Below are positions 36,184 through 45,886 of a stretch of 64,000 bases of DNA, piece after piece. This DNA is from Polaromonas sp. (lineage in GTDB: Bacteria > Pseudomonadota > Gammaproteobacteria > Burkholderiales > Burkholderiaceae_C), in the NCBI GenBank assembly GCA_028291985.1, contig JAQGNE010000070.1:1-64000 (forward strand). Direction: 5' to 3'. The notes under the pieces were generated by a model, which was not told where the DNA came from, ran no database searches, and worked only from the letters and a program-made list of their open reading frames with translations. Both the position numbers and the translations under genes were made by a program. The number at the start of each line of letters is the position of its first letter. The first letter of the stretch is position 1.

Positions 36184-37280
36184 GTTGTTGCTCCTTGAAG
36201 GGCCCTGGGTGCAGCGTGCGGCCGCTCAGGCGGCAAATCGGCGGCGGCCTTCATCTCAGCCTGCTGTCGCCATTCGGCTATCGACTTGATGACCAGAGTC
36301 ACCAGCGCCAGAATCGCCAATAGCGATGCCACGGCAAATGCCGCAACCGACTGGTATTCGTTGTACAAAATCTCGACATGCAACGGCAGCGTATTGGTTT
36401 GCCCGCGTATGTGGCCCGACACCACTGACACCGCGCCAAACTCGCCCATGGCCCGTGCGTTGCACAAGATAACGCCGTAGATCAGTCCCCATTTGATGTT
36501 GGGCAGGGTGACATGCCAGAAGGTCTGCCAGCCGGTGGCGCCCAGCACGATGGCGGCTTGCTCTTCATCATTGCCCTGTGCCTGCATCAGCGGAATCAGC
36601 TCGCGCGCAATGAACGGAAAAGTCACAAAGACCGTCGCCAGCACGATGCCGGGAACGGCAAAGATGATCTTGAGGTCGTTAGCCTGCAACCAGGGGCCGA
36701 ACCAGCCCTGCGCGCCAAAAACCAGCACGTACATCAGGCCGGCTACTACCGGTGACACCGAAAACGGCAGGTCGACCAGGGTGGTCAGCACTGACTTGCC
36801 CCAGAACTCGTACTTGGCGATAGCCCATGCGGCCGCCACGCCAAAAACCAGGTTCAGCGGCACCGAAATGGCTGCTGCTATCAGCGTCAGCCTGATGGCT
36901 GACCAGGCATCAGGCTCCTTCAAGGCTTCCAGGTAAGCGCCAAAACCTTTGCGCAGCGCTTCGGTAAATACCGCCGCCAGCGGCAGGACCAGAAACAGCA
37001 GGATGAAAGCGAGCGCAATACCGGTCAGGGTGTAACGCATCCAGGGCGCCTCAGTCGTGCCGGCGCGTGCACGGGTCAAGGGTGAGGCTTTCCCCTTCAA
37101 GGCGGGGCCGCGGATCTGGCTTTGCCAGGTCGCAGGCGCAGCGCCTTGCAGGTCGGGCTGCGAGACGCAGCCCTTCTTCGTGCCGTCCAAGCCTGCACTT
37201 GCAGGCTCGGAGTCGCGGCACTCAGCCCCCTCGGGGGGTAGTGAGGACACGTCAGTGCCGGGCGTGGGGGCTTTGTTCAT
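36180..37280 (-). CDS. cysW: Sulfate ABC transporter permease CysW with repeat-derived N-terminal extension
   Basis: 366 residues. The permease proper begins near residue 76 ([20 protein letters not shown]) and has six transmembrane helices with the EAA loop [23 protein letters not shown]. Residues 4-72, rich in Gly, Pro and charged residues, do not belong to the family. They are the in-frame translation of a GC-rich intergenic repeat (about 37070-37270). The start at 37280 is kept because it overlaps the cysT stop (ATGA), the ancestral coupling. Internal ATG 37040 (residue 81) would give a normal-length protein and cannot be excluded. Confidence 0.92.
   Translation of the reverse strand: MNKAPTPGTDVSSLPPEGAECRDSEPASAGLDGTKKGCVSQPDLQGAAPATWQSQIRGPALKGKASPLTRARAGTTEAPWMRYTLTGIALAFILLFLVLPLAAVFTEALRKGFGAYLEALKEPDAWSAIRLTLIAAAISVPLNLVFGVAAAWAIAKYEFWGKSVLTTLVDLPFSVSPVVAGLMYVLVFGAQGWFGPWLQANDLKIIFAVPGIVLATVFVTFPFIARELIPLMQAQGNDEEQAAIVLGATGWQTFWHVTLPNIKWGLIYGVILCNARAMGEFGAVSVVSGHIRGQTNTLPLHVEILYNEYQSVAAFAVASLLAILALVTLVIKSIAEWRQQAEMKAAADLPPERPHAAPRALQGATT
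37070..37270 (-). repeat. GC-rich intergenic-type repeat inserted in cysW
   Basis: Read on the minus strand, it begins GCCCCCACGCC, passes through CTACCCCCCGAGGGGG, a hairpin of CCTGCAAGTGCAGG, then GCGCCTGCGACCTGGCAA and TCCGCGGCCCC. The blocks CTACCCCCC, GCGCCTGCG, TGGCAA-GCCAG and TCCGCGGCCC recur in the same order at 61196-61310. Exact ends are not defined. Confidence 0.7.
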
Positions 37281-38179
37281 GCTGGCGCTCCTGCATGGCG
37301 GCGCTGCCAGGCCTGAAGCCCGTTGATGACCAGCAGCAAGACAAACGACACCACCAGCATCACGACTGCCACGGCGGTAGCACCGGTGTAGTCATATTGC
37401 TCCAGCTTGCCGATGATGATCAGGGGCGTGATTTCAGACACCATGGGCATGTTGCCGGCAATGAAGATGACCGAGCCGTACTCACCAATCGCACGGGCAA
37501 ACGCCATAGCAAAGCCAGTGAGCAGCGCGGGCATGATGTGCGGCAGGATCACATGACGAAAAATCTGCAGCCGGGTCGCGCCCAGCGATGTGGCGGCTTC
37601 TTCCAGTTCTTTTTCAGCGTCTTCCAGCACGGGCTGGACGGTTCGCACCACAAAAGGTATGCCGACAAAAATCAGCGCGATCACCACACCGGCCGGCGTG
37701 AAGGCCAGCTTGATGCCCATGGGCTCCAGATACTGGCCCAGCCAGCCGTTGCCGGCCAGCAGTGCGGTCAACGATATGCCCGCCACTGCGGTCGGCAGGG
37801 CAAACGGCAAGTCGATCAGGGCATCAACGATTTTCTTGCCCGGGAAGGTATAGCGCACCAGCACCCAGGCCACCAGCAGGCCGAACACCAGGTTGACCAC
37901 CGCGGCCAGCAGCGATGCGCCAAACGTCAGGCGGTACGACGCCAGCACCCGGGGTGAGCTGACGGCAAACCAGAACTGCTCCCAGGTCATGGTGAAGGTT
38001 TTCAGAAACAGCGCTGAAATCGGAATCAGCACGATCAGGCTGAGGTACAGCAGGGTGTAGCCCAGCGTGAGCCGAAAGCCGGGCAATACGCGCCGGGGTG
38101 CACGCTTTTGACCAGCGGGCAACACCGGCTGCGGCAATGCCGAATTCACCGGCGCTGCCGCAGAAGACAGGGAACTCAT
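37277..38179 (-). CDS. cysT: Sulfate ABC transporter permease CysT
   Basis: 300 residues with six transmembrane helices after a polar N-terminus of about 30 residues (ending [20 protein letters not shown]). Family marks: [20 protein letters not shown] and the EAA motif [19 protein letters not shown]. It forms the membrane channel with CysW. It begins 12 nt after the sbp stop and overlaps cysW by 4 nt. Confidence 0.94.
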   Translation of the reverse strand: MSSLSSAAAPVNSALPQPVLPAGQKRAPRRVLPGFRLTLGYTLLYLSLIVLIPISALFLKTFTMTWEQFWFAVSSPRVLASYRLTFGASLLAAVVNLVFGLLVAWVLVRYTFPGKKIVDALIDLPFALPTAVAGISLTALLAGNGWLGQYLEPMGIKLAFTPAGVVIALIFVGIPFVVRTVQPVLEDAEKELEEAATSLGATRLQIFRHVILPHIMPALLTGFAMAFARAIGEYGSVIFIAGNMPMVSEITPLIIIGKLEQYDYTGATAVAVVMLVVSFVLLLVINGLQAWQRRHAGAPA

Positions 38180-38191
38180 GCTGTTCGGAAC

Positions 38192-39184
38192 TTAGCGGAC
38201 GGTGTAAATCTTGTCGAACTGGCCGCCGTCGTTGAAATGAATCTTCTGTGCTTCACCCAGCGAGCCGAACATTTCCTGCACCGTGAACAGCTGCAAGGGC
38301 TTGAACACCGACGCGTATTTCTTTAGGACCGCCTGCGAGCGCGGACGAATCGCATGCTTGGCGGCAATCTCCTGTCCTTCTTCTGAGTAAAGGTAGTTCA
38401 GGTAGGCCTTGGCCAGCTCGCCAGTGCCCTTTTTGGCCACTGTGCGCTCAACAACCGCCACCGGGTTCTCAGCCACGATGCTCATGGATGGATACACGGT
38501 ATCGGCCTTGCCTTCGCCAAACTCCTTGTTGACGGAGACGACTTCGGATTCAAAGGTGATCAGCACATCGCCGATGTTGCGCTGCAAAAACACGGTGGTG
38601 GCATCGCGTCCGCCCTTGCCCAGCACCGGGACGTTTTTGTACAGCTTGCCGACAAATTCGGCAGCCTGCGCGTCGCTGGCGCCCTTCTTTTTGGCGTAAC
38701 CCCAGGCTGCCAGGTAGGCATAGCGGCCGTTGCCGCCGGTCTTGGGGTTGACCAGAATCACCTGTATGCCGGGTTTGACCAGGTCGTCCCAGTCCTTGAT
38801 GCCCTTGGGGTTGCCATTGCGAACCAGAAACATCATGGTCGATGTCGTGGGTGCCGCGTTGTCGGGGAAGCGCTTGTTCCAGTCCTTGGCGACAACACCG
38901 GCATTGGCCAGAAAGTCAACGTCCGTGGTCGTGTTCATGGTCACCACGTCGGCATCCAGGCCATCGGCCACTGATCGCGCTATGGCACTTGAGCCGGCGT
39001 GTGACTGGTCTATCTTGACGTCCTTGCCGGTGGTTTTTTTGTAGTGGGCTACAAAGGCGGCGTTGTAGTCCTTGTAGAACTCCCGGGCCACGTCATAGGA
39101 TCCGTTAAGAAGTGTCTGCGATGAGGCGAGACCGCCCGTTGCCAGCACTACGGCGGCAAAGGCAAGTTTTAGAGGTGAAGTCAT
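38192..39184 (-). CDS. sbp: Sulfate-binding periplasmic protein (first copy)
   Basis: 330 residues from ATG 39184, with a signal peptide (LAFAAVVLATGGLASS). Family marks: [61 protein letters not shown] and [19 protein letters not shown]. The anion-binding loop reads QSHAGSSAIARSV, differing from the [11 protein letters not shown] of the copy at 50925, so the two may differ in affinity or anion preference. It feeds CysTWA directly downstream. Confidence 0.93.
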   Translation of the reverse strand: MTSPLKLAFAAVVLATGGLASSQTLLNGSYDVAREFYKDYNAAFVAHYKKTTGKDVKIDQSHAGSSAIARSVADGLDADVVTMNTTTDVDFLANAGVVAKDWNKRFPDNAAPTTSTMMFLVRNGNPKGIKDWDDLVKPGIQVILVNPKTGGNGRYAYLAAWGYAKKKGASDAQAAEFVGKLYKNVPVLGKGGRDATTVFLQRNIGDVLITFESEVVSVNKEFGEGKADTVYPSMSIVAENPVAVVERTVAKKGTGELAKAYLNYLYSEEGQEIAAKHAIRPRSQAVLKKYASVFKPLQLFTVQEMFGSLGEAQKIHFNDGGQFDKIYTVR

Positions 39185-39307
39185 GGCATTCTCGAAAGTT
39201 AAAAAAATTGGGGGTGGCTGGCTGCGGGTTCGCAGCCGCCCGGCGATCCATGCGTCAACGAACAATGCTGTTAAGCGCCGCTGCTTGCGGATGACCGCCT
39301 GAACAGC

Positions 39308-39949
39308 TTACTTGTTGGGCTGCGGGGTCATCCGCAGGTAAGGCCGCACGGCAGTGAACCCCTTGGGAAACCGCTGCGCCAGTTCGGCCGGGTCCTGGAC
39401 GCTGGGCACGATGACGCAGTCATCGCCGTCTTTCCAGTTCACGGGCGTGGCCACCTTGTGGCTGTCGGTCAGTTGCAGTGAATCGATCACCCGCAGGATT
39501 TCATCGAAATTGCGGCCCGTGCTGGCGGGGTAGGTAAATGTGGTGCGGATCACCTTTTTCGGATCGATGATGAAAACGCTGCGCACGGTTGCAGTGGTTG
39601 ACGCGTTCGGGTGAATCATGTCATACAGGTTGGCGACGGTTTTGTCCGCATCGGCCAGGATGGGAAAATTGACCGTGGTGTTCTGTGTCTCGTTGATGTC
39701 GTTGATCCAGGTTCCGTGCTTGTCGAGCGGGTCCACGCTGATGGCGATCGGTTTGACATTGCGCTTTGCAAATTCGCTGCTCAGTGCGGCCGTCTTGCCA
39801 AGTTCCGTGGTGCAGACAGGGGTGAAATCAGCCGGATGTGAAAACAGCACCACCCATGAGTCACCCGCCCAAGCGTGAAACGAAATAGGTCCGGCCGTTG
39901 ATTCCTGGCGGAAATCCGGCGCGGTATCTCCGAGTCGTAATGTCGTCAT
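39308..39949 (-). CDS. 1-Cys peroxiredoxin (Prx6 type)
   Basis: 213 residues. Peroxidatic Cys in the motif FTPVCTTELGKTA after LFSHPAD, and the Prx6-type C-terminal domain with VIRTTFTYPASTGRNFDEIL and a final RPYLRMTPQPNK. It reduces peroxides, typically with glutathione or another thiol. AGGAG lies 5 nt before the ATG. It stands upstream of the sulfate uptake operon in the same direction with a 123-nt gap, so co-transcription is unlikely but possible. Confidence 0.93.
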   Translation of the reverse strand: MTTLRLGDTAPDFRQESTAGPISFHAWAGDSWVVLFSHPADFTPVCTTELGKTAALSSEFAKRNVKPIAISVDPLDKHGTWINDINETQNTTVNFPILADADKTVANLYDMIHPNASTTATVRSVFIIDPKKVIRTTFTYPASTGRNFDEILRVIDSLQLTDSHKVATPVNWKDGDDCVIVPSVQDPAELAQRFPKGFTAVRPYLRMTPQPNK

Positions 39950-40523
39950 GTCTGCTCCTGGGTGATGTCAAGCTGTGGATTGTGAAGGCGTTGCTGCTGA
40001 GATCAAAGAAACATATAGCTCTTAATTTATCCCATTAAAAGCATATAAGGATTCTGCGGACTATGCCGTCGGACGCATTCCCTAAAGATGAAGCGAGGCC
40101 GCCACCGGTTGGCCCATACATGCCAGCGGCGTTGGCCCGCAGCAAGACGCAGCAGGTCATGCATCTGCTATTGATTAAATAGCTGCCAACCTTTATATAT
40201 ATTGGGCTATGGCCGTATTTCGTGTAAATTTACCAGCCTGCTACGTGGCACCCGCCATGCATCGATTTCTGCTTCGCGGCGCGTGCACGAACCGGCGGAG
40301 CGCTCGAGGATCGGGTGTCCTTATCCCTCGTCTTTGTAGGTGCGTTGCATGCATCGCAGCCCGAAAGTACCGGCGCCCGCCATCAACGCTGTGCTTGGTG
40401 CTTCGCCTACAACAGCCTACGACCTGGGCTCACGAGCGAAAACGTCGTGTTTGTTCACAGTGCCCGCATGACAACAGCGACTGGCCTGGAACCCTGGACA
40501 CGCATTCTGAAGCGGGTGACCAC
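39950..40523. other. Intergenic region upstream of the YihY gene
   Basis: 574 nt. It holds a 48-nt palindromic element (40167-40214). An open frame in phase with the YihY gene runs back to 40209, but its residues are not family-like and the family start is at 40524. No other gene recognised. Confidence 0.55.
40167..40214 (+). repeat. 48-nt palindromic element
   Basis: Left arm GCTATTGATTAAATAGC, right end GGGCTATGGCC; a clean intergenic copy close to the family consensus. Confidence 0.88.
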
Positions 40524-41498
40524 ATGAATCTCCGACATTTTTATGGGGTCGCCAAAAAATCGGTGACGGCCTGGGTGGACGACTATGCGCCCAGCATGGG
40601 CGCTGCTATCTCGTACTACACGGTGTTTTCAATCGCGCCCTTGCTGATCATCGTGATTGCGGTAGCCGGCCTGGTATGGGGCCGCGAAGCGGTACAGGGT
40701 GAAATCGTTGGCCAGCTCTCTGGCCTGATGGGTAACGAGGGAGCGTCAGGCGTTCAGGCGCTGATTGAAAGCGCCAACCAGCCGGCCAAGGGCGTGGTGG
40801 CTACCGTGGTCAGCATCGTGGTGCTCGTCATCGGCGCGACAACAGTGTTTGCAGAGCTGCAAAGCGCCATGGACCGTATCTGGGACGTGCCCGCGGCTAA
40901 AAAAGCTTCTGGCATATGGGCAACCCTGCGGGCCCGGTTGCTGTCGCTGGGCTTCATTCTGGGTCTGGGCTTTCTGCTGGCGGTTTCGCTGGTTTTCAGC
41001 GCAGGTACGGCCGCGCTTGGAAGCTGGGCAAGCGCTTTGCTTCCTGGATGGGAATCGCTCATGCTTGTCGTGAACTTTGTCGTATCCCTGGGGATGGCAA
41101 CGCTGCTGTTCGGCCTGATTTTCAAGCTGATGCCGCAGGCCAAGGTCGCATGGCGCGATGTGTGGGTCGGCGCCGCGGTGACGGCGGTGCTCTTTGAAAT
41201 CGGCAAGACGCTGATTGGTCTTTACATCGGCAAGAGCAGCGTGACATCATCATTTGCTGCTGCCGGATCGCTGGTCGTGTTGCTGATCTGGGTTTATTAC
41301 TCTGCACAGATTTTTTTGCTGGGCGCGGAGTTCACCTGGGTCTATGCCAATGACCATGGCTCATTGTCGAAACCCGGCGAAAAGATTCCCGAGACGGCTG
41401 CAGGGCGCCAGCAGCCCGGTACGGCGCGAGGAGCGGAGGCAAGCGATGCGTCCAGCCAAAGCACATCGGCGCGCAAACCTGGTACCCAGCTGCACTAA
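40524..41498 (+). CDS. YihY/BrkB-family inner-membrane protein
   Basis: 324 residues, six transmembrane helices. Family marks: PSMGAAISYYTVFSIAPLLIIVIAVAG near the start, IWDVPAAKKASG and GAAVTAVLFEIGKTLIGLYIG with VVLLIWVYYSAQIFLLGAEFTWVYA. The C-terminal 50 residues are polar and low-complexity. Function of the family is unsettled (earlier annotated as RNase BN or BrkB). Its stop overlaps the stop of the convergent DUF2243 gene by 4 nt. Confidence 0.9.
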   Translation: MNLRHFYGVAKKSVTAWVDDYAPSMGAAISYYTVFSIAPLLIIVIAVAGLVWGREAVQGEIVGQLSGLMGNEGASGVQALIESANQPAKGVVATVVSIVVLVIGATTVFAELQSAMDRIWDVPAAKKASGIWATLRARLLSLGFILGLGFLLAVSLVFSAGTAALGSWASALLPGWESLMLVVNFVVSLGMATLLFGLIFKLMPQAKVAWRDVWVGAAVTAVLFEIGKTLIGLYIGKSSVTSSFAAAGSLVVLLIWVYYSAQIFLLGAEFTWVYANDHGSLSKPGEKIPETAAGRQQPGTARGAEASDASSQSTSARKPGTQLH

Positions 41499-42022
41499 TG
41501 CGGTCCGGGCGCAGCCTGGTGGGGTTTGTCACGCAAGCGCCGGCTCATCATCCAGCCGGCCAGCAGCATGGCGGCGCCCCAGGCCAGAAAACCCAGATCC
41601 CAATACAGCCATTGGTGACGGGGAGCCGTTTCGTTGACATGGTGCAAACCCAGAATTTGATGGTTGATGATGCCTTCAACCAGGTTGAAAATGCCAAAGC
41701 CCATCAGGATGGAAGCCAGCAGAAGCGCTGCCGACCATTTGAAATGCCGCAGTCTGGCCTTGCGCCACAACACCACCAGTCCCCACACCACAAACACATA
41801 GGTGCTGGCATGAAACAGCCCATCGGCCAGGGTGTTGACCTTCAGGTTGTGCAGGGTGTCGGCCGGGTAGCCAGCGCTGGTCAGCATGTGGTGCCATTGC
41901 AGCAGCTGATGCAACACGATGCCATCGAAAAAACCGCCAAGGCCCAGCCCCAGCAATATGCCGGCCGATACGGGAAAGGGCGGCAAGCTTGCGCCAGACG
42001 GCGCGTCGCGTGTGGGTTGCAT
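41495..42022 (-). CDS. DUF2243 membrane protein
   Basis: 175 residues from ATG 42022. Four transmembrane segments with the DUF2243 pattern GILLGLGLGGFFDGIVLHQLLQWHHM, ADGLFHASTYVFVVWGL, FNLVEGIINHQILGLHHVNE and WLYWDLGFLAWGA. The conserved His residues (HQLLQWHH, NHQILGLHH) hint at metal or heme contact, but no function is established. Longer frames to 42169 exist but add no family sequence. Confidence 0.88.
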   Translation of the reverse strand: MQPTRDAPSGASLPPFPVSAGILLGLGLGGFFDGIVLHQLLQWHHMLTSAGYPADTLHNLKVNTLADGLFHASTYVFVVWGLVVLWRKARLRHFKWSAALLLASILMGFGIFNLVEGIINHQILGLHHVNETAPRHQWLYWDLGFLAWGAAMLLAGWMMSRRLRDKPHQAAPGPH

Positions 42023-42132
42023 GGCGGGTATGCGAAGTGGTGGGCCATCAACATAAGGCCGAACCGGCCGCCAGGCCTTTCGCCAAGGTGCGCATGCTGG
42101 CGTAGGCCAATGCGCTACCGGAACATTGCCGC

Positions 42133-42924
42133 ATGGAGCAGCCGATGAGCGAGCCAGCCAGGCTGGCAAGCCGGCCGTTCCGTTGGGGCCGGTGGCTGCT
42201 GCTGCTGTGGACGCCGCTGCTGGCCATTGTCTATGCCTTCTGGATCGGCGTTCTCACGATTCCGGAGCGTTACAACCCCTACAACCCCTGGGCTCCGCTG
42301 GAGCCGCTGGCCTCGCCTAATGCTCTGACCAGCTACAAGCTTGCCCGTGCCCGCGGCAGCCCCGCCCTGTGCAATCAGGCGCTGGCGCAAACTGGCATGG
42401 ATGTTGAAGCCGTGCCCGATCGGGTCACTGGCCCCTCCTGCGGGTTCGAGAATGCAGTGCGTGTGCGCCAGGCCAACATCACACTGGGCATGCCGCTTAC
42501 CCTGAGCTGCCCGATGGCACTGTCATTGGCGATGTGGGAGCGGCATGCGCTGCAGCCGGCAGCGACGCGTCACTTTGGCGAACCGGTGGCGGGTCTTGAG
42601 CACCTGGGCAGTTATGCCTGCCGCAATGTCAACACGGGCGAAGGTACGGCGCCGCAGGCGAGGCCGGCGCATCGAAGCCGTCATGCCACAGCCAACGCGC
42701 TGGATCTTGCCGGCCTGAAGCTGGCGAGTGGCAGACGCATCACGGTGCTCAGGGATTTTCAGCGCGCGGATGCCAGTGCGCCCGCTACGCCTGAAGCATC
42801 TTTCTGGAAGGACGTCCACGCCGGAGCCTGCCATTATTTCCAGGGAGTTTTGGGACCTGACTACAACGCTGCCCACAGAGACCATTTACACCTTGAAACC
42901 GGCGGCTTCCGTATGTGCCGGTAA
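42133..42924 (+). CDS. Membrane-anchored extensin-like family protein
   Basis: 263 residues. N-terminal transmembrane anchor (WLLLLWTPLLAIVYAFWIGV), then an extensin-like C-terminal domain with CGFENAVRVRQ, LSCPMALSLAMWER, SYACRNVN, SRHATANALDLAG and a final HRDHLHLE. The HATANALD and HRDHLHLE pair resembles the zinc ligands of LAS-type D,D-carboxypeptidases, so a periplasmic peptidoglycan-related activity is plausible. Six or more Cys probably form disulfides. ATG 42145 is an alternative start. Confidence 0.85.
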   Translation: MEQPMSEPARLASRPFRWGRWLLLLWTPLLAIVYAFWIGVLTIPERYNPYNPWAPLEPLASPNALTSYKLARARGSPALCNQALAQTGMDVEAVPDRVTGPSCGFENAVRVRQANITLGMPLTLSCPMALSLAMWERHALQPAATRHFGEPVAGLEHLGSYACRNVNTGEGTAPQARPAHRSRHATANALDLAGLKLASGRRITVLRDFQRADASAPATPEASFWKDVHAGACHYFQGVLGPDYNAAHRDHLHLETGGFRMCR

Positions 42925-42985
42925 GGTAGGCCATATGGCTCAACACGTGGCGCGACATCAAAAGGCAAGGCAAGGTGTCCGTGTC

Positions 42986-43033
42986 GCTATATTTTTAATA
43001 GCTGCAGGCCATTGAATATAATGGGCTTGCGAG
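42986..43033 (+). repeat. 48-nt palindromic element
   Basis: Left arm GCTATATTTTTAATAGC, right end GGGCTTGCGAG; intergenic, before the glutathione S-transferase gene. Confidence 0.65.
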
Positions 43034-43122
43034 TCTTCTGGCTTAAAACAGCTTGCATCGCCCCGGTTGGTATTCAGCACAGCCCGCATGGGCTGCCGTA
43101 GCAACTGCTGCAAAAGGACGGT

Positions 43123-43767
43123 ATGAAACTGATCGGCATGCTCGATTCCCCTTACGTTCGCCGCGTGGCCATCTCGCTTCAACTTCTCGGCCTGCGTTTT
43201 GAACACCAGTCACTGTCGGTCTTCAGCACCTTCGAGGAATTCGCGTTGATCAATCCTGTGGTCAAGGCGCCGTCACTGGTGTGCGACGACGGCCAGGTGC
43301 TCATCGACTCCACGCTCATCACCGACTATGCCGAACTGCTGTCCGCACAAAAGCTGCGGCACAGAACGCTGATGCCAGCCGGGCTCGTTGAGCGTCAACG
43401 GGCAGTGCGCATGATCGGACTGGCGCTAGTAGCCTGTGAAAAAAGCATTCAGATTGTTTATGAACACAAGCTCCGGCCCGCTGAGAAGCTGCATCAGCCC
43501 TGGATTGCACGTGTAACCGCCCAGATGCTGGCAGCCTGCGATGCACTAGAGACCGAAATGGAAAAGCATCCGCTGGCCGTCAGCAGCCACAGCATCAACC
43601 AGGCAGGCATCAGCACTGCTGTGGCCTGGCATTTCATGCAGCAGATGGTGCCAGAAGTGGTGGACGCCAACCAATACCCGCTGCTGTGCGCGTTTTCCGT
43701 GTTGGCAGAAGAGCTTGATGCCTTCAGGGCTGCGCCCCACGGTGCATCAACCTACCGCGACCCCTGA
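43123..43767 (+). CDS. Glutathione S-transferase family protein
   Basis: 214 residues. N-terminal thioredoxin fold MKLIGMLDSPYVRRVAISLQ, with the GSH-contact segments VVKAPSLVCDDG (cis-Pro region) and LIDSTLITDYAE, then an all-helical C-terminal domain. The SPY at residues 9-11 is the usual position of the catalytic Ser. AAGGACG precedes the ATG. Substrate is unknown. Confidence 0.88.
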   Translation: MKLIGMLDSPYVRRVAISLQLLGLRFEHQSLSVFSTFEEFALINPVVKAPSLVCDDGQVLIDSTLITDYAELLSAQKLRHRTLMPAGLVERQRAVRMIGLALVACEKSIQIVYEHKLRPAEKLHQPWIARVTAQMLAACDALETEMEKHPLAVSSHSINQAGISTAVAWHFMQQMVPEVVDANQYPLLCAFSVLAEELDAFRAAPHGASTYRDP

Positions 43768-43799
43768 CGCATCGGGCTGGCGCAAGCCCATCAGCGTGA

Positions 43800-44102
43800 C
43801 TAGCGGCCCTGTTGCTCGATAAAAGGCACGCGCGGAAGCCAGGCGCTGCTTTCGTCAACCGCATCGTCTCCCGGATCACGGATGGGACGCAGGCGATAGT
43901 CCTCGATGGGCCCCACCGTGCTTTCGCTGCGGATGCCATCGGCACCGCCCAGCACAGTTTTGAGCGGATGGTCACAGCGCACAATCCAGCAGCCCGGCTG
44001 ATGCGCCGGGCCCAGAACGGTTACCAGCTTCCCGATATTTCGGGTCGTCGTGAAACCCTGAATGATGATGGCCAGGTCACCGGGTTTGCAGTTGAGTTTC
44101 AT
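43800..44102 (-). CDS. Small conserved hypothetical protein
   Basis: 100 residues starting MKLNCKPGDLAIIIQGFTTT. It contains NIGKLVTVLGPA and ends RLRPIRDPGDDAVDESSAWL then PRVPFIEQQGR. The PGDLAII...NIGK...V and LRPIRDPGDDAVDE patterns recur in small hypothetical proteins of betaproteobacteria and phages. The N-terminal half looks like an SH3-like barrel. No function can be assigned. ATG 44102 chosen over an upstream extension to 44219. Confidence 0.75.
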   Translation of the reverse strand: MKLNCKPGDLAIIIQGFTTTRNIGKLVTVLGPAHQPGCWIVRCDHPLKTVLGGADGIRSESTVGPIEDYRLRPIRDPGDDAVDESSAWLPRVPFIEQQGR

Positions 44103-44166
44103 GATCGTCTCCGTCGCTCCCACGTCTAGATTAGTTAACAACATTCGCAAAAAGCCAGCCTCACCG

Positions 44167-44688
44167 TCAACGCCGTCGGGCCTTGCGTTTTGGACGAGAC
44201 CACAAAAGCAGCGCAGCAACTCCCACTACCGCGGTCGCCACTGCGGCTTTTTTCACCGCCCCGTCGCGGTTATGGGTCAGTTCGGCCTTGCCACCCATTT
44301 CGGCAAAAAAATTGGGCACATGGCCACGCATCAGGTCAGAGCCTATACCTTCGACCATGTTCACACGGTCCGCAAAAAGCAGCAGCATCCAGTGTCGAAG
44401 ATCGTTCTCGCTGTACCGGAACGCCGTGCGCCGGATCGTGCCGCTGATGCCGCTGGGCGGAACCGTGGTTCCGAAGACGGGCGTGATGCGGTCGCGCTCG
44501 TTTGACACCAGGATTTCGACGGTCTCAGCCTGCTGCTGCGGTTCATGCACATGCGTCAGGTCAAGGCGCGGCGGCTTGCGCTCCATGGGATAAGCCGGCC
44601 GGTTTTCATGTGGGAGATCAACGCCCCAGCCAGTGATGTGGGCGTATTTTTCGGGTGTCTGCTGAGTCTGCCGAGCCGGTGAATCCAT
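44167..44688 (-). CDS. Hypothetical protein with C-terminal membrane anchor
   Basis: 173 residues. The body is soluble and polar (PRLDLTHVHEPQQQAETVEI, SENDLRHWMLLLFADRVNMV). A single hydrophobic segment near the end (AAVATAVVGVAALLLW) is followed by a basic tail RPKRKARRR, so it is probably tail-anchored facing the cytoplasm. I do not recognise a domain. It overlaps the upstream extension, not the chosen start, of the neighbouring small gene. Confidence 0.65.
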   Translation of the reverse strand: MDSPARQTQQTPEKYAHITGWGVDLPHENRPAYPMERKPPRLDLTHVHEPQQQAETVEILVSNERDRITPVFGTTVPPSGISGTIRRTAFRYSENDLRHWMLLLFADRVNMVEGIGSDLMRGHVPNFFAEMGGKAELTHNRDGAVKKAAVATAVVGVAALLLWSRPKRKARRR

Positions 44689-44722
44689 AGCGATGCTCCG
44701 CTGAAAAGAGATGTGAAAAGCT

Positions 44723-45886
44723 TCAGCTCATAGACACCCGGGCGCGTGGCGGCACCAGGATGGTTTTGATGCAGTTGTCCAGCTTGCTGGAAAAGATATG
44801 GTAGGCGTCGGCGACCTCTTCAAGCGGTATGCGATGGGTAATGATGTCGCTGGGTTTGATTCGGCCGGCCTGGATATGCTCGATCAGCCGCGGCAGGTGG
44901 CGCTTGACGCTGGCCTGGTTCATCCGCAGCGTAAGGCCCTTGTTGACGGCGTTGCCAATCGGCATGGCGTTGAATGTGGGGCCGTAGACGCCCACGATGG
45001 AAACCACGCCGCCTTTGCGAACGCAGTTGATGCACCAGTGCAGCACCGTAGCCGCGCCGCCCTGCAGCTTGAGCCTGACGCCTGTCAGGGTCTGCATAAA
45101 GTTGCCTGCCGCCTCGGCGCCCACGGCGTCAATGCAGACATCGGCACCCATGCCGTCTGTCAGTTTTTTGATGTGGATCGCCATGTCGTCAACGTACCTG
45201 AAATTGACCGTCTCGCACTGGGCAAACTTCTGGGCAAATTCCAGCCGGTAATCCACATGGTCAACCACGATGACGCGCCCTGCCCCCAGCAGCCAGGCCG
45301 ATTTGGCCGCGAAGAGGCCTACCGGCCCTGCGCCAAACACCACGACCGTGTCGCCTTCATCAATGTCGCCCATTTCAGCGGCCTGATAACCAGTGGGAAA
45401 GGCGTCGGTCAACAGCACCGCATCGTCCTCGTCCATGTCCGCCGGGATGATGGTGGGCCCCACGTTCGCCATCGGCACCCGCACATATTCAGCCTGGCCG
45501 CCGTCATAGCCGCCAGTGGTGTGCGAATAGCCATAAATGCCCCCAACGGCGCTGGCTTCAGGATTGACGTTGTGGCAGTTGCTGAAAAGCTCTCGCTGGC
45601 AAAAAAAGCATGAGCCGCAAAAAACATTGAAAGGAACCAGTACCCGGTCGCCCACCTTCAGGTTGTGAACCCCAGGGCCGACTTCCTCGATAACACCAGT
45701 GAACTCATGGCCAAACGTGGTGCCTATACGGGTGTCGGGAACCAGCCCATGGTAGAGATGAAGGTCAGAGCCGCAGATGCAGGAACGGGTCACGCGAACG
45801 ATGGCGTCTTCAGGATGCTCGATCTCGGGTTCGGGCTTGTGATCGGCCCGCACGCGGTAAGGACCCCGGTAGTTCATAGCAAGCAT
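44723..45886 (-). CDS. Zinc-dependent alcohol dehydrogenase (MDR family)
   Basis: 387 residues from ATG 45886 (AAGG 8 nt upstream). Catalytic zinc ligands in SCICGSDLHLYHG and GHEFTGVIEEVGPGV, a structural zinc Cys cluster CGSCFFCQRELFSNC, and a Rossmann motif VVFGAGPVGLFAAKSAWLLG. The long insert region resembles the glutathione-independent formaldehyde dehydrogenase group of MDR enzymes. Divergent from rhlE. The physiological substrate is not deducible. Confidence 0.9.
   Translation of the reverse strand: MLAMNYRGPYRVRADHKPEPEIEHPEDAIVRVTRSCICGSDLHLYHGLVPDTRIGTTFGHEFTGVIEEVGPGVHNLKVGDRVLVPFNVFCGSCFFCQRELFSNCHNVNPEASAVGGIYGYSHTTGGYDGGQAEYVRVPMANVGPTIIPADMDEDDAVLLTDAFPTGYQAAEMGDIDEGDTVVVFGAGPVGLFAAKSAWLLGAGRVIVVDHVDYRLEFAQKFAQCETVNFRYVDDMAIHIKKLTDGMGADVCIDAVGAEAAGNFMQTLTGVRLKLQGGAATVLHWCINCVRKGGVVSIVGVYGPTFNAMPIGNAVNKGLTLRMNQASVKRHLPRLIEHIQAGRIKPSDIITHRIPLEEVADAYHIFSSKLDNCIKTILVPPRARVSMS

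Noticed and set aside
40209-40523. N-terminal extension of the YihY-family protein by 105 codons
   Set aside because: The extension begins inside a palindromic element and contains no family sequence; the family starts at ATG 40524.
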